From contig NZ_LZMB01000587.1 of assembly GCF_001673555.1 (NCBI RefSeq), forward strand, positions 1 through 32,339: 32,339 bases of DNA, read 5' to 3'. The notes under the pieces were generated by a model. The model did no database searches. It was not told where the DNA came from and saw only the letters and a list, made by a program, of their open reading frames with translations. The position numbers were made by a program, and so were the translations under genes. Positions 18,063 to 25,610 of this stretch are shown piece after piece; position 1 is the first letter of the stretch; every line of letters starts with the position of its first letter. This DNA is from Mycobacterium sp. 1165178.9. Lineage in GTDB: Bacteria > Actinomycetota > Actinomycetes > Mycobacteriales > Mycobacteriaceae.

Positions 18063-19550
18063 CTAGCCTCCCGGCTTCGCCGATGTCGTCACCACAGCCA
18101 CCTTGCCGAGCGCCGGGACGGTGTCCCGCGCCAAAAGCGCTGCCTCCCTTGACAGTGCCGGGCCCGCGGCGAACGTCCGCAGCAGCGGCCAGGGGGCCTG
18201 GACGGCCGACCCCGGGTCGAGCCCGAGCGCGCGCAACGTCGTGTCGTCGTTGGTGATGCCGAACCGCACACCGTTGTCGGAAACCCAGAACAACGATTCC
18301 CGCGAGTCGGAGGTGACCACGCCGCTGGTCGACGTGACGAAGTTCGCCGCGCCCGGCAACACCAGCACCTGGTTGGCAACGACCGAGGCCGGGTCGCGGT
18401 CGTCGCGCACCAGGTGGACGATGCGGTTGTCCAGGTACGACGGTGTGGGAAGTCCGCGGCCGTTGTAGACGACAACGCGCGCCTGCGGATCCGTCGATCC
18501 TTTCTCCCACCCCACGCAGGTGGTCGGATCGGCCGCGCTATCAATGAAATTCAGGCGTTTAGTCGGGTAGTAGTCCACCGCCAGCGAGGACACCTCGGGG
18601 ATGTTGACCAACACGTCGGGAGCCACCACGCGGGGCGCCGTCGAGCCGTAAGAGTTGGCGCTGCGCAAAAGGTCGGCGACGAAGCTGGTGATTTTTTGTA
18701 CCCCGTCGGGCAACAGGACGTAGAACTGCTTGCCGCCGCTGGCGGTCTGGGCCTGCAGCACCGCGCCGACCTGTGAGCCCGAGACCCACGTCGAGGGCGT
18801 GCCCGCCAGGGGCACCGCGGGCACACCAAGCGGTTCGGTCGCCGGCAGTGCGTCGTGCAGGGCCCGCGAAATCTCAATCGGGAGAGTCACTCCCGGGTCG
18901 AGACCCAGGCTCAGTGTGACCGCCCTGTTCGACGGATCTATCTGCGAGCGCTTGCCGCCCCATATCACAAAGGTGTTGCCCTCGAACGTGACCAATACTC
19001 CGGCGTCATCACTGAGCGGTGTCGCGCGGTCGAAGGCGTCGAGTTGCCCGGCGATTGAAGTCACCACCGGCCGCTCGGGGCTACGCGGTCGCCCCGCCGT
19101 GTCGCACACCGCCCACGCCGACGTCGCCCCCCGATGAACCGGCATCGCAGCGGGCGCACCCGGGATACCGACCAGTGGCCCGGTCGGATACTTCGCTATC
19201 TCAGCAGGTTTCACCCAGGTCGGCTGATTCGCCGTCCCGGTCGCCAGCCGCGCGGACGTCAAATTCAGGACCGGGTACAGCCGGCCGTCGATCCTCGCGT
19301 AGAGCGCCCCGGAATCGCGGTCGCCGATGATCGCGGAATCACCCACGATGCCAGTCGGTTTCAGCACATTCAGCAGCAGCATCCAGCCCGACGCGATGGC
19401 CACCAGGAGTACTGACAACACCAGCGCCGCCGTCTGCTTGCGGTCGTCGTGTTTCATGCGCACCGAGAAGCGCGTGGTCGCCGCGCGCAACCGCCGGTTG
19501 TAGAACAGGTGCCCGGAGTTCTGGTCGCGGTTAGACAAACTCAGCGGCAT
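18063..19550 (-). CDS. eccB2: ESX-2 type VII secretion protein EccB2
   Basis: A 495-aa core component of the type VII inner-membrane channel, the same length as M. tuberculosis EccB2 (recalled). It has a short cytoplasmic N-terminus (NRDQNSGHLFYNRRL), one membrane helix (about 43-63) and a long periplasmic part with the usual repeat domains, including GWEKGSTDP with a conserved Cys just before it. ATG 19550 was chosen over upstream in-frame starts because it matches the family N-terminus MPLSLSNRDQ. The upstream gene ends 2 bp before it, and eccC2 starts 3 bp after the stop, so the three genes form a tight operon. Confidence 0.93.
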   Translation of the reverse strand: MPLSLSNRDQNSGHLFYNRRLRAATTRFSVRMKHDDRKQTAALVLSVLLVAIASGWMLLLNVLKPTGIVGDSAIIGDRDSGALYARIDGRLYPVLNLTSARLATGTANQPTWVKPAEIAKYPTGPLVGIPGAPAAMPVHRGATSAWAVCDTAGRPRSPERPVVTSIAGQLDAFDRATPLSDDAGVLVTFEGNTFVIWGGKRSQIDPSNRAVTLSLGLDPGVTLPIEISRALHDALPATEPLGVPAVPLAGTPSTWVSGSQVGAVLQAQTASGGKQFYVLLPDGVQKITSFVADLLRSANSYGSTAPRVVAPDVLVNIPEVSSLAVDYYPTKRLNFIDSAADPTTCVGWEKGSTDPQARVVVYNGRGLPTPSYLDNRIVHLVRDDRDPASVVANQVLVLPGAANFVTSTSGVVTSDSRESLFWVSDNGVRFGITNDDTTLRALGLDPGSAVQAPWPLLRTFAAGPALSREAALLARDTVPALGKVAVVTTSAKPGG

Positions 19551-19552
19551 GC

Positions 19553-20416
19553 TCAGTACCCCTTGGGCACTCGGTGAGGATCGGCCTGCTGAATCCGATC
19601 GGTCAAATTCGACGCGTCGACGGCGACCCCGTAGCGGCCCATCGCATAGTTGATGAACGCGCACGCCTGCGCTACCAGATTGTGGATGTCGCGCGAGGTC
19701 CCCGGTTGGTGATACGCCGCGAAGGTCGGTGCGATGAATTGCCAGGCGCCCTTGCTCGGGGTGCCCCGCGCCGCGTTGGAATCCCAGTCGTTAACGGCGT
19801 TCGCGTTGTAGTTGGACTCGCGGCGGGCCACCAGATCCATGCCGCGTTCCCAACGAGCGCGCGCGGCCGGGTCGTGAATGCCCTTGATGTCCAGAGCTTT
19901 ACGGATGGCTGCCAGCACCGCCGCGCGCCCGCTGGCCTGGTTGTTGTGCATCGACCGCCCTTGGAAGTAGCGCAACCGTCGGAGTCTGTGCGCGAGCAGT
20001 CTCGCCCGCCGGCCTGATCCGGCGACGTGGCGATGTTGGGCGCGCAGCCGCGCCGCCATACGGACGGCCGCCTCGCGTCGGCCCATCGGCGTATCGGCCG
20101 CCGGTGTCGTGTCGGTTAGGGCGGCGTCGAGCACCGTTCGCGTCGCCGCGTGGCCATGAGTGTGATCGGCCCGCGCCGCGGTGATGAGCTGCCCCAGCAT
20201 CCGGTCTGCATGGGCGAACCCCGTTAACTGCTCTATCGAGAAGGCCGACCGCGTGGCCGCCGCGCCGGGAAGCCCACCGGCGTGAGGCGTGATCGCCTCG
20301 GCGCGTGCCAGCATCTGCGCCGGTGCGTCACCGATGCCGTGGTCTGTGGTGATGCCCGCGAACAGATGATGGGCGCGAGACAACGCCGTGACCGCTTGCA
20401 TTAGAGGATCGGTCAC
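19553..20416 (-). CDS. DUF4226 / lysozyme-fold protein, Rv3896c-like
   Basis: A 287-aa protein in the position of M. tuberculosis Rv3896c. The N-terminal ~150 residues are helical and His/Ala-rich (DUF4226-like). The C-terminal ~110 residues are a transglycosylase/resuscitation-factor-like lysozyme fold, with catalytic Glu about residue 199 in VARRESNYNANAVNDWD followed by KGAWQFIAPTF. It probably cleaves peptidoglycan to let the secretion apparatus pass the wall, or is itself exported; no Sec signal is visible. The GTG at 20416 is preceded by a GGGGAA Shine-Dalgarno-like run. The stop lies 2 bp before eccB2. Confidence 0.82.
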   Translation of the reverse strand: MTDPLMQAVTALSRAHHLFAGITTDHGIGDAPAQMLARAEAITPHAGGLPGAAATRSAFSIEQLTGFAHADRMLGQLITAARADHTHGHAATRTVLDAALTDTTPAADTPMGRREAAVRMAARLRAQHRHVAGSGRRARLLAHRLRRLRYFQGRSMHNNQASGRAAVLAAIRKALDIKGIHDPAARARWERGMDLVARRESNYNANAVNDWDSNAARGTPSKGAWQFIAPTFAAYHQPGTSRDIHNLVAQACAFINYAMGRYGVAVDASNLTDRIQQADPHRVPKGY

Positions 20417-20537
20417 CGAGTTCCCCGCCGTGATTCATCTGTGCGCCCTCTTGACGCCGCATCCTTGCCGGACACTTCGTGCTAGTACTCCCACACCCTC
20501 TGGCCACGTATCCCGCGGTCGCTGCAGACGTACCAAT

Positions 20538-20566
20538 AGTGCACGTATCGACAGTTCCACTGTCAA
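20538..20566 (-). promoter_or_regulatory. Possible promoter with dyad before the eccB2/eccC2 operon
   Basis: On the minus strand a perfect -35 hexamer TTGACA (20566-20561) is followed after 17 bp by TGCACT, a weak -10. A small dyad GACAGT-TCC-ACTGTC (20550-20564) overlaps the -35 box and could be a repressor site. It lies about 120 bp before the GTG at 20416, in the only sizeable gap (266 bp) of the minus-strand block ahead of the secretion genes. Confidence 0.35.
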
Positions 20567-20682
20567 TAACGGGCAACCCAACTTGATCCGTGCGTTGGGA
20601 TCGGCCGACCGCGATTACGTAGCGACCTTATCGCTGGGGGAACTGCCCGACCACTCACCTTCCGGTGGGCTGGGAAGCGGGC

Positions 20683-21591
20683 CTATTCTTTCGGCTCGTC
20701 CTCGGACGGCATGATCACGATCCGACGATTCGGCCTGTTGGTGACCACGGTCGGCTTAGCCTCGCCGGATTTGTTGCCGGGGGTGCTCGGCGGGATCGTC
20801 AAGCGACCCTTGACAGGCTGGCCGTTGGGAACACCCGGGGCCATCACCCGCTTCTCGACCGGCTTGTCCTTATTGCCTCCCTCGCCACCGGCGCCCATCG
20901 CCCCGGGCGGCATCATCGGCATACCGGTCATGCCGGATTGCCCTGGCATGGCAGGCATCCCACCGGCTGGCGGCATCATGGCAGCCTTCGCGGCGGCGGG
21001 CGTGGTCGGCGGGGACGACGTTGGCACCGGAGGCGGGCCTAGCGAGCTGGCCGGAGTTGTGCCACCACCCCCGAGGCCTCCACCGCCACCGCCGGCGGAG
21101 CCGCCGCCCAGTCCGGAGCCGCCACCACTGCCGGCGCTGTCGACCAGATGCGCGCTGTCGGCAAGCCCGGCGCCGTGGGCGCCCTGCATCGCGCTCATCA
21201 GCGGCTGTAGGGCGCTCTGACCAGCTTGCATCGCCTGCTGGGGAAGCTGCGTCAGCGGCCCCATGATGCCTCCGATCGCGCCACCGATCGCGCCGGTCAC
21301 GCCCTGCAGCGTCTGCTGGATCATCTGCATTTCCTGCTGCCCATTGGCCTCGTTGGCCGGGAACTTGGCTTCCGCCTCAGCGGCGTGGGCGCGACGGTCG
21401 GCGTCTGCTGCGGCAGCGTCAGCTGCGTCTTTGGGGACGTTGGCGTTGCCGACTCCGCCTAAGACCCCCTGCCAACCGTCTGCCACCGAGGTGCCGCCGG
21501 GCGGAGTTGGGCCTGCGCCCGGCATGGCCACTGGCAGCCCGTCATGCGTCGAGCCTGGAGACTGTTTTATGTTCTGCCCTGGGCCGCCCAA
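20683..21591 (-). CDS. Gly/Ala/Met/Pro-rich ESX-associated protein
   Basis: A 302-aa protein of low complexity. The N-terminus contains a short helical part (DAADAAAADADRRAHAAEAEAKF) and a hydrophobic Gly/Ile stretch (GAIGGAIGGIMGPLTQL). The centre is a Gly/Ser-rich linker (about 150-180), then Met/Pro-rich repeats (MPPAGGMPAMPGQSGMTGMP), and the tail is basic then acidic (RRIVIMPSEDEPKE). The start is a TTG at 21591 with a strong GGAGGT about 6 nt upstream. Such proteins accompany EspB/EspK-type substrates of type VII loci. M. tuberculosis Rv3897c and Rv3898c (shorter) occupy a comparable slot; identity with them was not checked. Confidence 0.7.
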   Translation of the reverse strand: MGGPGQNIKQSPGSTHDGLPVAMPGAGPTPPGGTSVADGWQGVLGGVGNANVPKDAADAAAADADRRAHAAEAEAKFPANEANGQQEMQMIQQTLQGVTGAIGGAIGGIMGPLTQLPQQAMQAGQSALQPLMSAMQGAHGAGLADSAHLVDSAGSGGGSGLGGGSAGGGGGGLGGGGTTPASSLGPPPVPTSSPPTTPAAAKAAMMPPAGGMPAMPGQSGMTGMPMMPPGAMGAGGEGGNKDKPVEKRVMAPGVPNGQPVKGRLTIPPSTPGNKSGEAKPTVVTNRPNRRIVIMPSEDEPKE

Positions 21592-21709
21592 AATTCACCT
21601 CCACCCCGCTTAGGGATCCATAAGTGCTTCAAGCCGTCAGCACACGCATCGGATGTAGCGCCATTTTGTCACAGCGCCACGAAATCGGTATTCAGGTCGA
21701 AAAAGGGCC

Positions 21710-23857
21710 CTAGCGGCCACTCCGACGACTGATCGCGTCAAACCACGCCAGGTGATAGCTCGCGAGGTACTCATGGCCATCGATCAGCGCCTCGATGGCG
21801 GCCAAGAGCATCCAATCTCCTACCACTACTGGGTCGTGATTCGGATAGGCCGCGAGCACCGACTGATGAATTGCTGCGGCGCATTCGCGCAACATCTCGG
21901 TTTCGCTTTCTAGGACCCCCGTTTTTCGCACCGCGGGGGCTGCGACGGCCTGGGCGATACGTGGAAGGCCGTCCCGGCGGCGCACGGCATCGACGAGGGT
22001 GGGCCCGAGCTCATCGACTTGAGGCACGGCCGAGCGGGCAGGCCGGTCACCGCTGAGCACGGGTTCGTCGGGACCCGGCTCACCGACATAGGTGTTGGCG
22101 TGATGGGCAGCTGCGACCGTGACGGCGCCTAGCAAGTCCACCACGTTTGCATCGTGGCGTCGCCTTGTCGGCTCGAGCAGCGTTACGTGAGCAGGCAACC
22201 GGACGTGCGGCGGAATCCAGCCACCGGCGAGGTCAGTGACGAGCAGCGTCGTGGTGCCATCGTCGCGCAGCCCCGCCGCCCACGACAGGCGCGGTTCCTG
22301 GCGGGCCACTGCGTCGACGAGACGCTGTAACCGCTGCTGCTCGGCAGTCCTTGCGGACACGGTGCCAGCCGTCGCGCCCGTCGCCGCGGAAGCTGCAGAT
22401 GCGCCCGCCATCGTCGATGACCCCGCGCCGGCCTGGCCGGCCGCGGCCCCGGACGCCGACCGTTCCACTGGAGAGACAAGTGGCCCGCCCGCTCCGCCCG
22501 CAGATGGGGATGACGCCGGCGAAGACGCTACCGGCGCGCCGGACACGGGACCGGACGGCGTCGCAGGCACCGACGGGGGCGCCACGACCGGCGGACGTAG
22601 GTCAGAACCGTAGGCGGGCAACGAACCAGATGGGATGGATGACGTGCCACCGAGGGTCGGCGCGGGCGACGACCACGAGGCACCGGTCATTACTGGCGCA
22701 ACTGATGTACCTCCCGCGGTGGCTACTGGTGCGGGTGACGGCGCCGGGGGCGCGTCCACCGGTGTGGCTGTTGGGATAAATGCTCCCCCAGTGGGTACGG
22801 TCGGCGTCACTGGCGGTGCCGCGGGAGGAGTTTGAGGGCCGCCAGACTCCATCGCTTGTAGGGGCCCCGCCGTAAACGCTTGCCCGCCAGGCCCTGTCGA
22901 CTGGCCCGTCGCTAAGCCGGAGGTGAAGGCTTGTCCTAGCCCGGGCTGCAGGCCCTGGCTCATACCGACTGGTGAGGTCGGCACCGGCGCCCCGTGTACG
23001 CCGGGCATCCCTGGTGATACGGGTCCGCCGCCGGTGGGCATTTGGACGCCTGGGGACGGGGCGGCTGGTGGCGCGCCAGGAACCGTTCCAGTTGCTCCCT
23101 GCGCGCCGCCAAAAGCGGGTTGACCAGGTGAAGGCCCGGGCGTGGCACCACCTGAAGGTGCGTTAAGGCCCTGCTTCGGCCCGAAGGCGGGTGGCGTCGG
23201 CCCGTTTCCAGGCGATGGTGCATTCAGGCCTTGTTTGCCTCCGAAAGCATCGGGTGCCGGCGAATTCAAATCATTCTGGCTGATTTGTCTCGGCGGTGGT
23301 GCCTCCCCGACATCGAATCCATTTGCACGCGCCCAACTCCGAGCATCCCCGCCGGCACCTTCGACATCGAGGATCTTCTGCGTCGCAGCTACTAGCTTGT
23401 CGACAGCGTCCCGGCTGGCATTTGCCGCATCGGCGTTACAGCGCGCCTGGACAGCTTGTACTTCCGCTAGTTGCTCCGGGGGCGGCTTCTTCGACGCGAG
23501 GATGTCATCGATTTCTTTATTGCCCCTGTTCGCTATTTCGGACAAGCGGCTGCGCAAATAATCGATGGCGTCCGCGCCTGAGTTGAAGGCCGCGGCTTTT
23601 GTCTGATACTTCTCCGCGAGATCCAGGTGAAACTTCTCGCCCTGTTGGTACCGGTCGATGAGATCATCGGCCGTGTGGCCCTCGTTATGGGCCGAGATCT
23701 TCGTCCACAGGTTCCGCAGGTGTTGCGAATATCCTTGCTGCTCCGCAGAAGCCTGACTCCAGTGCTGTGCGCCCGCGCGCAGAGTCGCCGACGGTGCTGG
23801 CCACCACGCTCCGACGAGCGCAGCGGACCATTTACCGGGCGGAAGATCAACCGCCAC
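21710..23857 (-). CDS. EspK-like ESX-associated protein (Rv3899c-type C-terminus)
   Basis: A 715-aa protein in three parts. Residues ~1-170 are helical with a WWPAPSATLRAGAQHW motif, like the N-terminal secretion module of large ESX substrates. Residues ~175-490 are a Pro/Gly/Ala/Ser-rich disordered linker with the repeated phrase KQGLNAPS. The C-terminal ~220 residues are a compact alpha/beta region (SWAAGLRDDGTTTLLVTDL, then a helical end) resembling the C-terminal domains of Rv3899c and EspK. The start is a GTG inside the end of a decayed neighbouring gene. From memory, H37Rv Rv3900c (311 aa) plus Rv3899c (410 aa) add up to this length, so those two may be a split form. Likely an exported or chaperone-like ESX-2 protein. 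Confidence 0.75.
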   Translation of the reverse strand: MAVDLPPGKWSAALVGAWWPAPSATLRAGAQHWSQASAEQQGYSQHLRNLWTKISAHNEGHTADDLIDRYQQGEKFHLDLAEKYQTKAAAFNSGADAIDYLRSRLSEIANRGNKEIDDILASKKPPPEQLAEVQAVQARCNADAANASRDAVDKLVAATQKILDVEGAGGDARSWARANGFDVGEAPPPRQISQNDLNSPAPDAFGGKQGLNAPSPGNGPTPPAFGPKQGLNAPSGGATPGPSPGQPAFGGAQGATGTVPGAPPAAPSPGVQMPTGGGPVSPGMPGVHGAPVPTSPVGMSQGLQPGLGQAFTSGLATGQSTGPGGQAFTAGPLQAMESGGPQTPPAAPPVTPTVPTGGAFIPTATPVDAPPAPSPAPVATAGGTSVAPVMTGASWSSPAPTLGGTSSIPSGSLPAYGSDLRPPVVAPPSVPATPSGPVSGAPVASSPASSPSAGGAGGPLVSPVERSASGAAAGQAGAGSSTMAGASAASAATGATAGTVSARTAEQQRLQRLVDAVARQEPRLSWAAGLRDDGTTTLLVTDLAGGWIPPHVRLPAHVTLLEPTRRRHDANVVDLLGAVTVAAAHHANTYVGEPGPDEPVLSGDRPARSAVPQVDELGPTLVDAVRRRDGLPRIAQAVAAPAVRKTGVLESETEMLRECAAAIHQSVLAAYPNHDPVVVGDWMLLAAIEALIDGHEYLASYHLAWFDAISRRSGR

Positions 23858-23990
23858 CGCATTCCCATTTCATCGCCGCGTCCTTGGCGTTCGCATCGAG
23901 TACAGCTCCGACCTCAATAGTGCGACAGGCGCGCGCGCACCAGCAATTCACCAGACGCTGGCCTATTACGGCAACTGCGGATGCGCTACG
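23847..23990 (-). pseudogene. C-terminal remnant of a duplicated membrane protein gene
   Basis: The last ~24 codons read VGAVLDANAKDAAMKWECGGG and stop, nearly the same as the end of the intact neighbour (DVNAKDAAMKKVCGGG). Upstream of this the frame is not maintained. The stop lies 11 bp inside the 715-aa gene, so the ancestral copy was translationally coupled to it; duplication followed by decay left only the 3' end. Confidence 0.65.
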
Positions 23991-23995
23991 GGAGG

Positions 23996-24556
23996 CTATC
24001 CGCCTCCACACACCTTTTTCATTGCGGCATCCTTGGCGTTCACATCGGCTATGGTCGACTGCCACGCTGCAGGATCACCCAGGCTCGCTACGGCCGCAGC
24101 ATTGCTGTATGCCCCCGCCAATGCAACCGCAGTGGCTCGGTCATCGGCCGCAACCGCTGGGGTACCGCTTAATGCTTGTTCGATGAGTACCGCGCCGTTG
24201 ACGGTTGCAATACCTGCACGCTCCGCGCTGTTGCCGTTCGTTTCTATTTGCACCGCGCGCGCGGCGAGCTTGTAAGCGTCACACAACTTCTGATGTGCAG
24301 CGGCAGTCTGGTCGGCAGTGTACGAAGGCGCCGTCGACGTGGCCGAGGAGACCGCTGACGAACTGCCCGCAGGTCGTGTCAATGCGACAACGAGGGCCGC
24401 GATGCCCAGAACGACTGCAATCGCGCCTAAGGCGATAGCTGGCCATGCCTGACGGCGCGGCGGCGGCTGCGTGGGAAGGGTTGGCGCCCAAGGCGTTGGG
24501 CTTGGCGGTGGGCCGGTGGTCGGCCCCTGTCCCGGAGCTGGAGGCAAGTCCCCCAC
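23996..24556 (-). CDS. Proline-rich N-terminus, single-pass membrane protein
   Basis: A 186-aa protein with a Pro-rich cytoplasmic N-terminus (1-35), one membrane helix (about 39-61, IALGAIAVVLGIAALVVAL), a Ser/Thr-rich spacer and an external helical domain (~80-186). The external domain has two Cys: one in KLCDAYKLAARAV and one in the C-terminal KVCGGG, possibly a disulfide. It resembles the alanine/proline-rich membrane proteins common in mycobacterial type VII loci. Start GTG 24556 has an excellent AGGAGG 7 nt upstream. Two decayed relatives flank it. Its role is unknown; a membrane partner of the exported proteins is possible. Confidence 0.78.
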   Translation of the reverse strand: MGDLPPAPGQGPTTGPPPSPTPWAPTLPTQPPPRRQAWPAIALGAIAVVLGIAALVVALTRPAGSSSAVSSATSTAPSYTADQTAAAHQKLCDAYKLAARAVQIETNGNSAERAGIATVNGAVLIEQALSGTPAVAADDRATAVALAGAYSNAAAVASLGDPAAWQSTIADVNAKDAAMKKVCGGG

Positions 24557-24679
24557 AATTCATCCTCCTCATCTGTTGACGGCGCTCTAAATGGCCTATC
24601 GACGATTGTGTACGCAATCCGCCGAATATTGGAGCAGCTGACCGGGCTGACAAGCAATCAACACGGGGCTCGATGGGTC

Positions 24680-25143
24680 AGCCGCGTCCCCACATCTCTG
24701 CCTGATTACCGCGTCCTTGGCGACAACGTCATCGAGCGCGGTCCGGTACTCGGTATCTGTAGCAAAGCTGCCGAGCGCAATTTGAACTGCGGTAGGCCAT
24801 TGCTAGTGCGCGTGACGCCTACTGGTCTTTGGCATCCAGAGCCGGCGCGTTGGCAGCGTCGTCGACCATGTCCGCTCCGTTAGCAAGTGCGGCGCGACCA
24901 CAGCCTTATCGGTTCCGTTCGTGTCGATCTCGACCGGGCGCGTGGCGGGTTTGTAAGCGTCACAAACCCCTGAGGCGCCTGAGAGACTTCGGCAGCAGTG
25001 TACGTGGGGGCGCCGACGCCCAATGCGAACGCCGGCCACATCCTTGAGCGCGGTTGTCGCGCAGGATAGCCCGCTGCCCGCTCCCCTATCGGTGGACCAC
25101 CATACGGCCCCGCACCCGGATGTGAAGGTGGGTCCTCCGTCAC
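24680..25143 (-). pseudogene. Decayed paralogue of the 186-aa membrane protein
   Basis: The pieces occur in the right order but in different frames. MTEDPPSHPGAGPYGG begins at 25143; WPAFALG follows with most of the membrane helix missing; then PTYTAAEVSQAPQG. A shifted frame gives VCDAYKPATRPVEIDTNG, matching LCDAYKLAARAVQIETNG of the intact gene. Near 24790-24690 a third stretch reads LGSFATDTEYRTALDDVVAK with a terminal Cys, matching the intact C-terminus. It thus carries at least one frameshift and a deletion of the helix and is not functional. Confidence 0.75.
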
Positions 25144-25152
25144 CGGCGCTGG

Positions 25153-25482
25153 CTATACGTTCTCTACAGAAGGACCAGCACTCGGTCGCAGCGCCTGCAT
25201 TTCGGTGGCGTTGTTAGTGTCCATGTTGGTGAACTCGTGGGCCGCATGGTGCGCCTTGGTACCGACACCCGTGAGCGTCTCGCTGTGGGCTTGCAAGGTT
25301 TTCACGTGCTGCCCGTGCGCGGCCGAAACCGCGCCGTGAAAGGCGTCGGCTGCGGCGAAGTCGCCGAACATTCCCGATGCCACGGTTCCGCCTGCCAAGT
25401 GATCCGCCCCGTCCTGGGCATGCCCTCCTGCGCGGTGCGACTGATTGCCTCCGGAATGCAAAAGGTCGGTATCGACGAACAT
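25153..25482 (-). CDS. EspC-like ESX secretion-associated protein (DUF2580)
   Basis: A 109-aa protein of the EspC/EspF (DUF2580) type: small helical proteins secreted through, or with, type VII systems. It begins MFVDTDLLHSGGNQSHRAGG, has a helix-turn-helix pattern typical of WXG100-like proteins with a SGMFGDF turn in place of WxG, and ends in a short flexible tail. ATG 25482 was chosen because GAAGGA lies 6 nt upstream; two further in-frame ATGs (25488, 25503) would add 2-7 residues. It follows the hydrolase gene by 128 bp on the same strand. Together they may form a co-secreted pair, as EspC does with EspA in the ESX-1 system. Confidence 0.8.
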   Translation of the reverse strand: MFVDTDLLHSGGNQSHRAGGHAQDGADHLAGGTVASGMFGDFAAADAFHGAVSAAHGQHVKTLQAHSETLTGVGTKAHHAAHEFTNMDTNNATEMQALRPSAGPSVENV

Positions 25483-25610
25483 TGCCATTCCTTCCGATCT
25501 CATGCGATGTACGGTCTTAGCGCCGTGTAAGCCTGTTGATCAGGCTAAATGTCGCCTTAAGAGCGGTCAATTCACCCCCGTCGCCACTGAGGCCGGCAGC
25601 ACGAGGACCC

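Noticed and set aside
20417..20682. Possible small gene equivalent to Rv3897c/Rv3898c in the gap
   Set aside because: The open frames there lack protein-like composition and a ribosome-binding site; only a possible promoter was kept.
22450..23250. Possible PE/PPE or collagen-like gene because of Pro/Gly/Ala repeats
   Set aside because: No PE or PPE N-terminal motif; the repeats are the disordered linker of the 715-aa protein.
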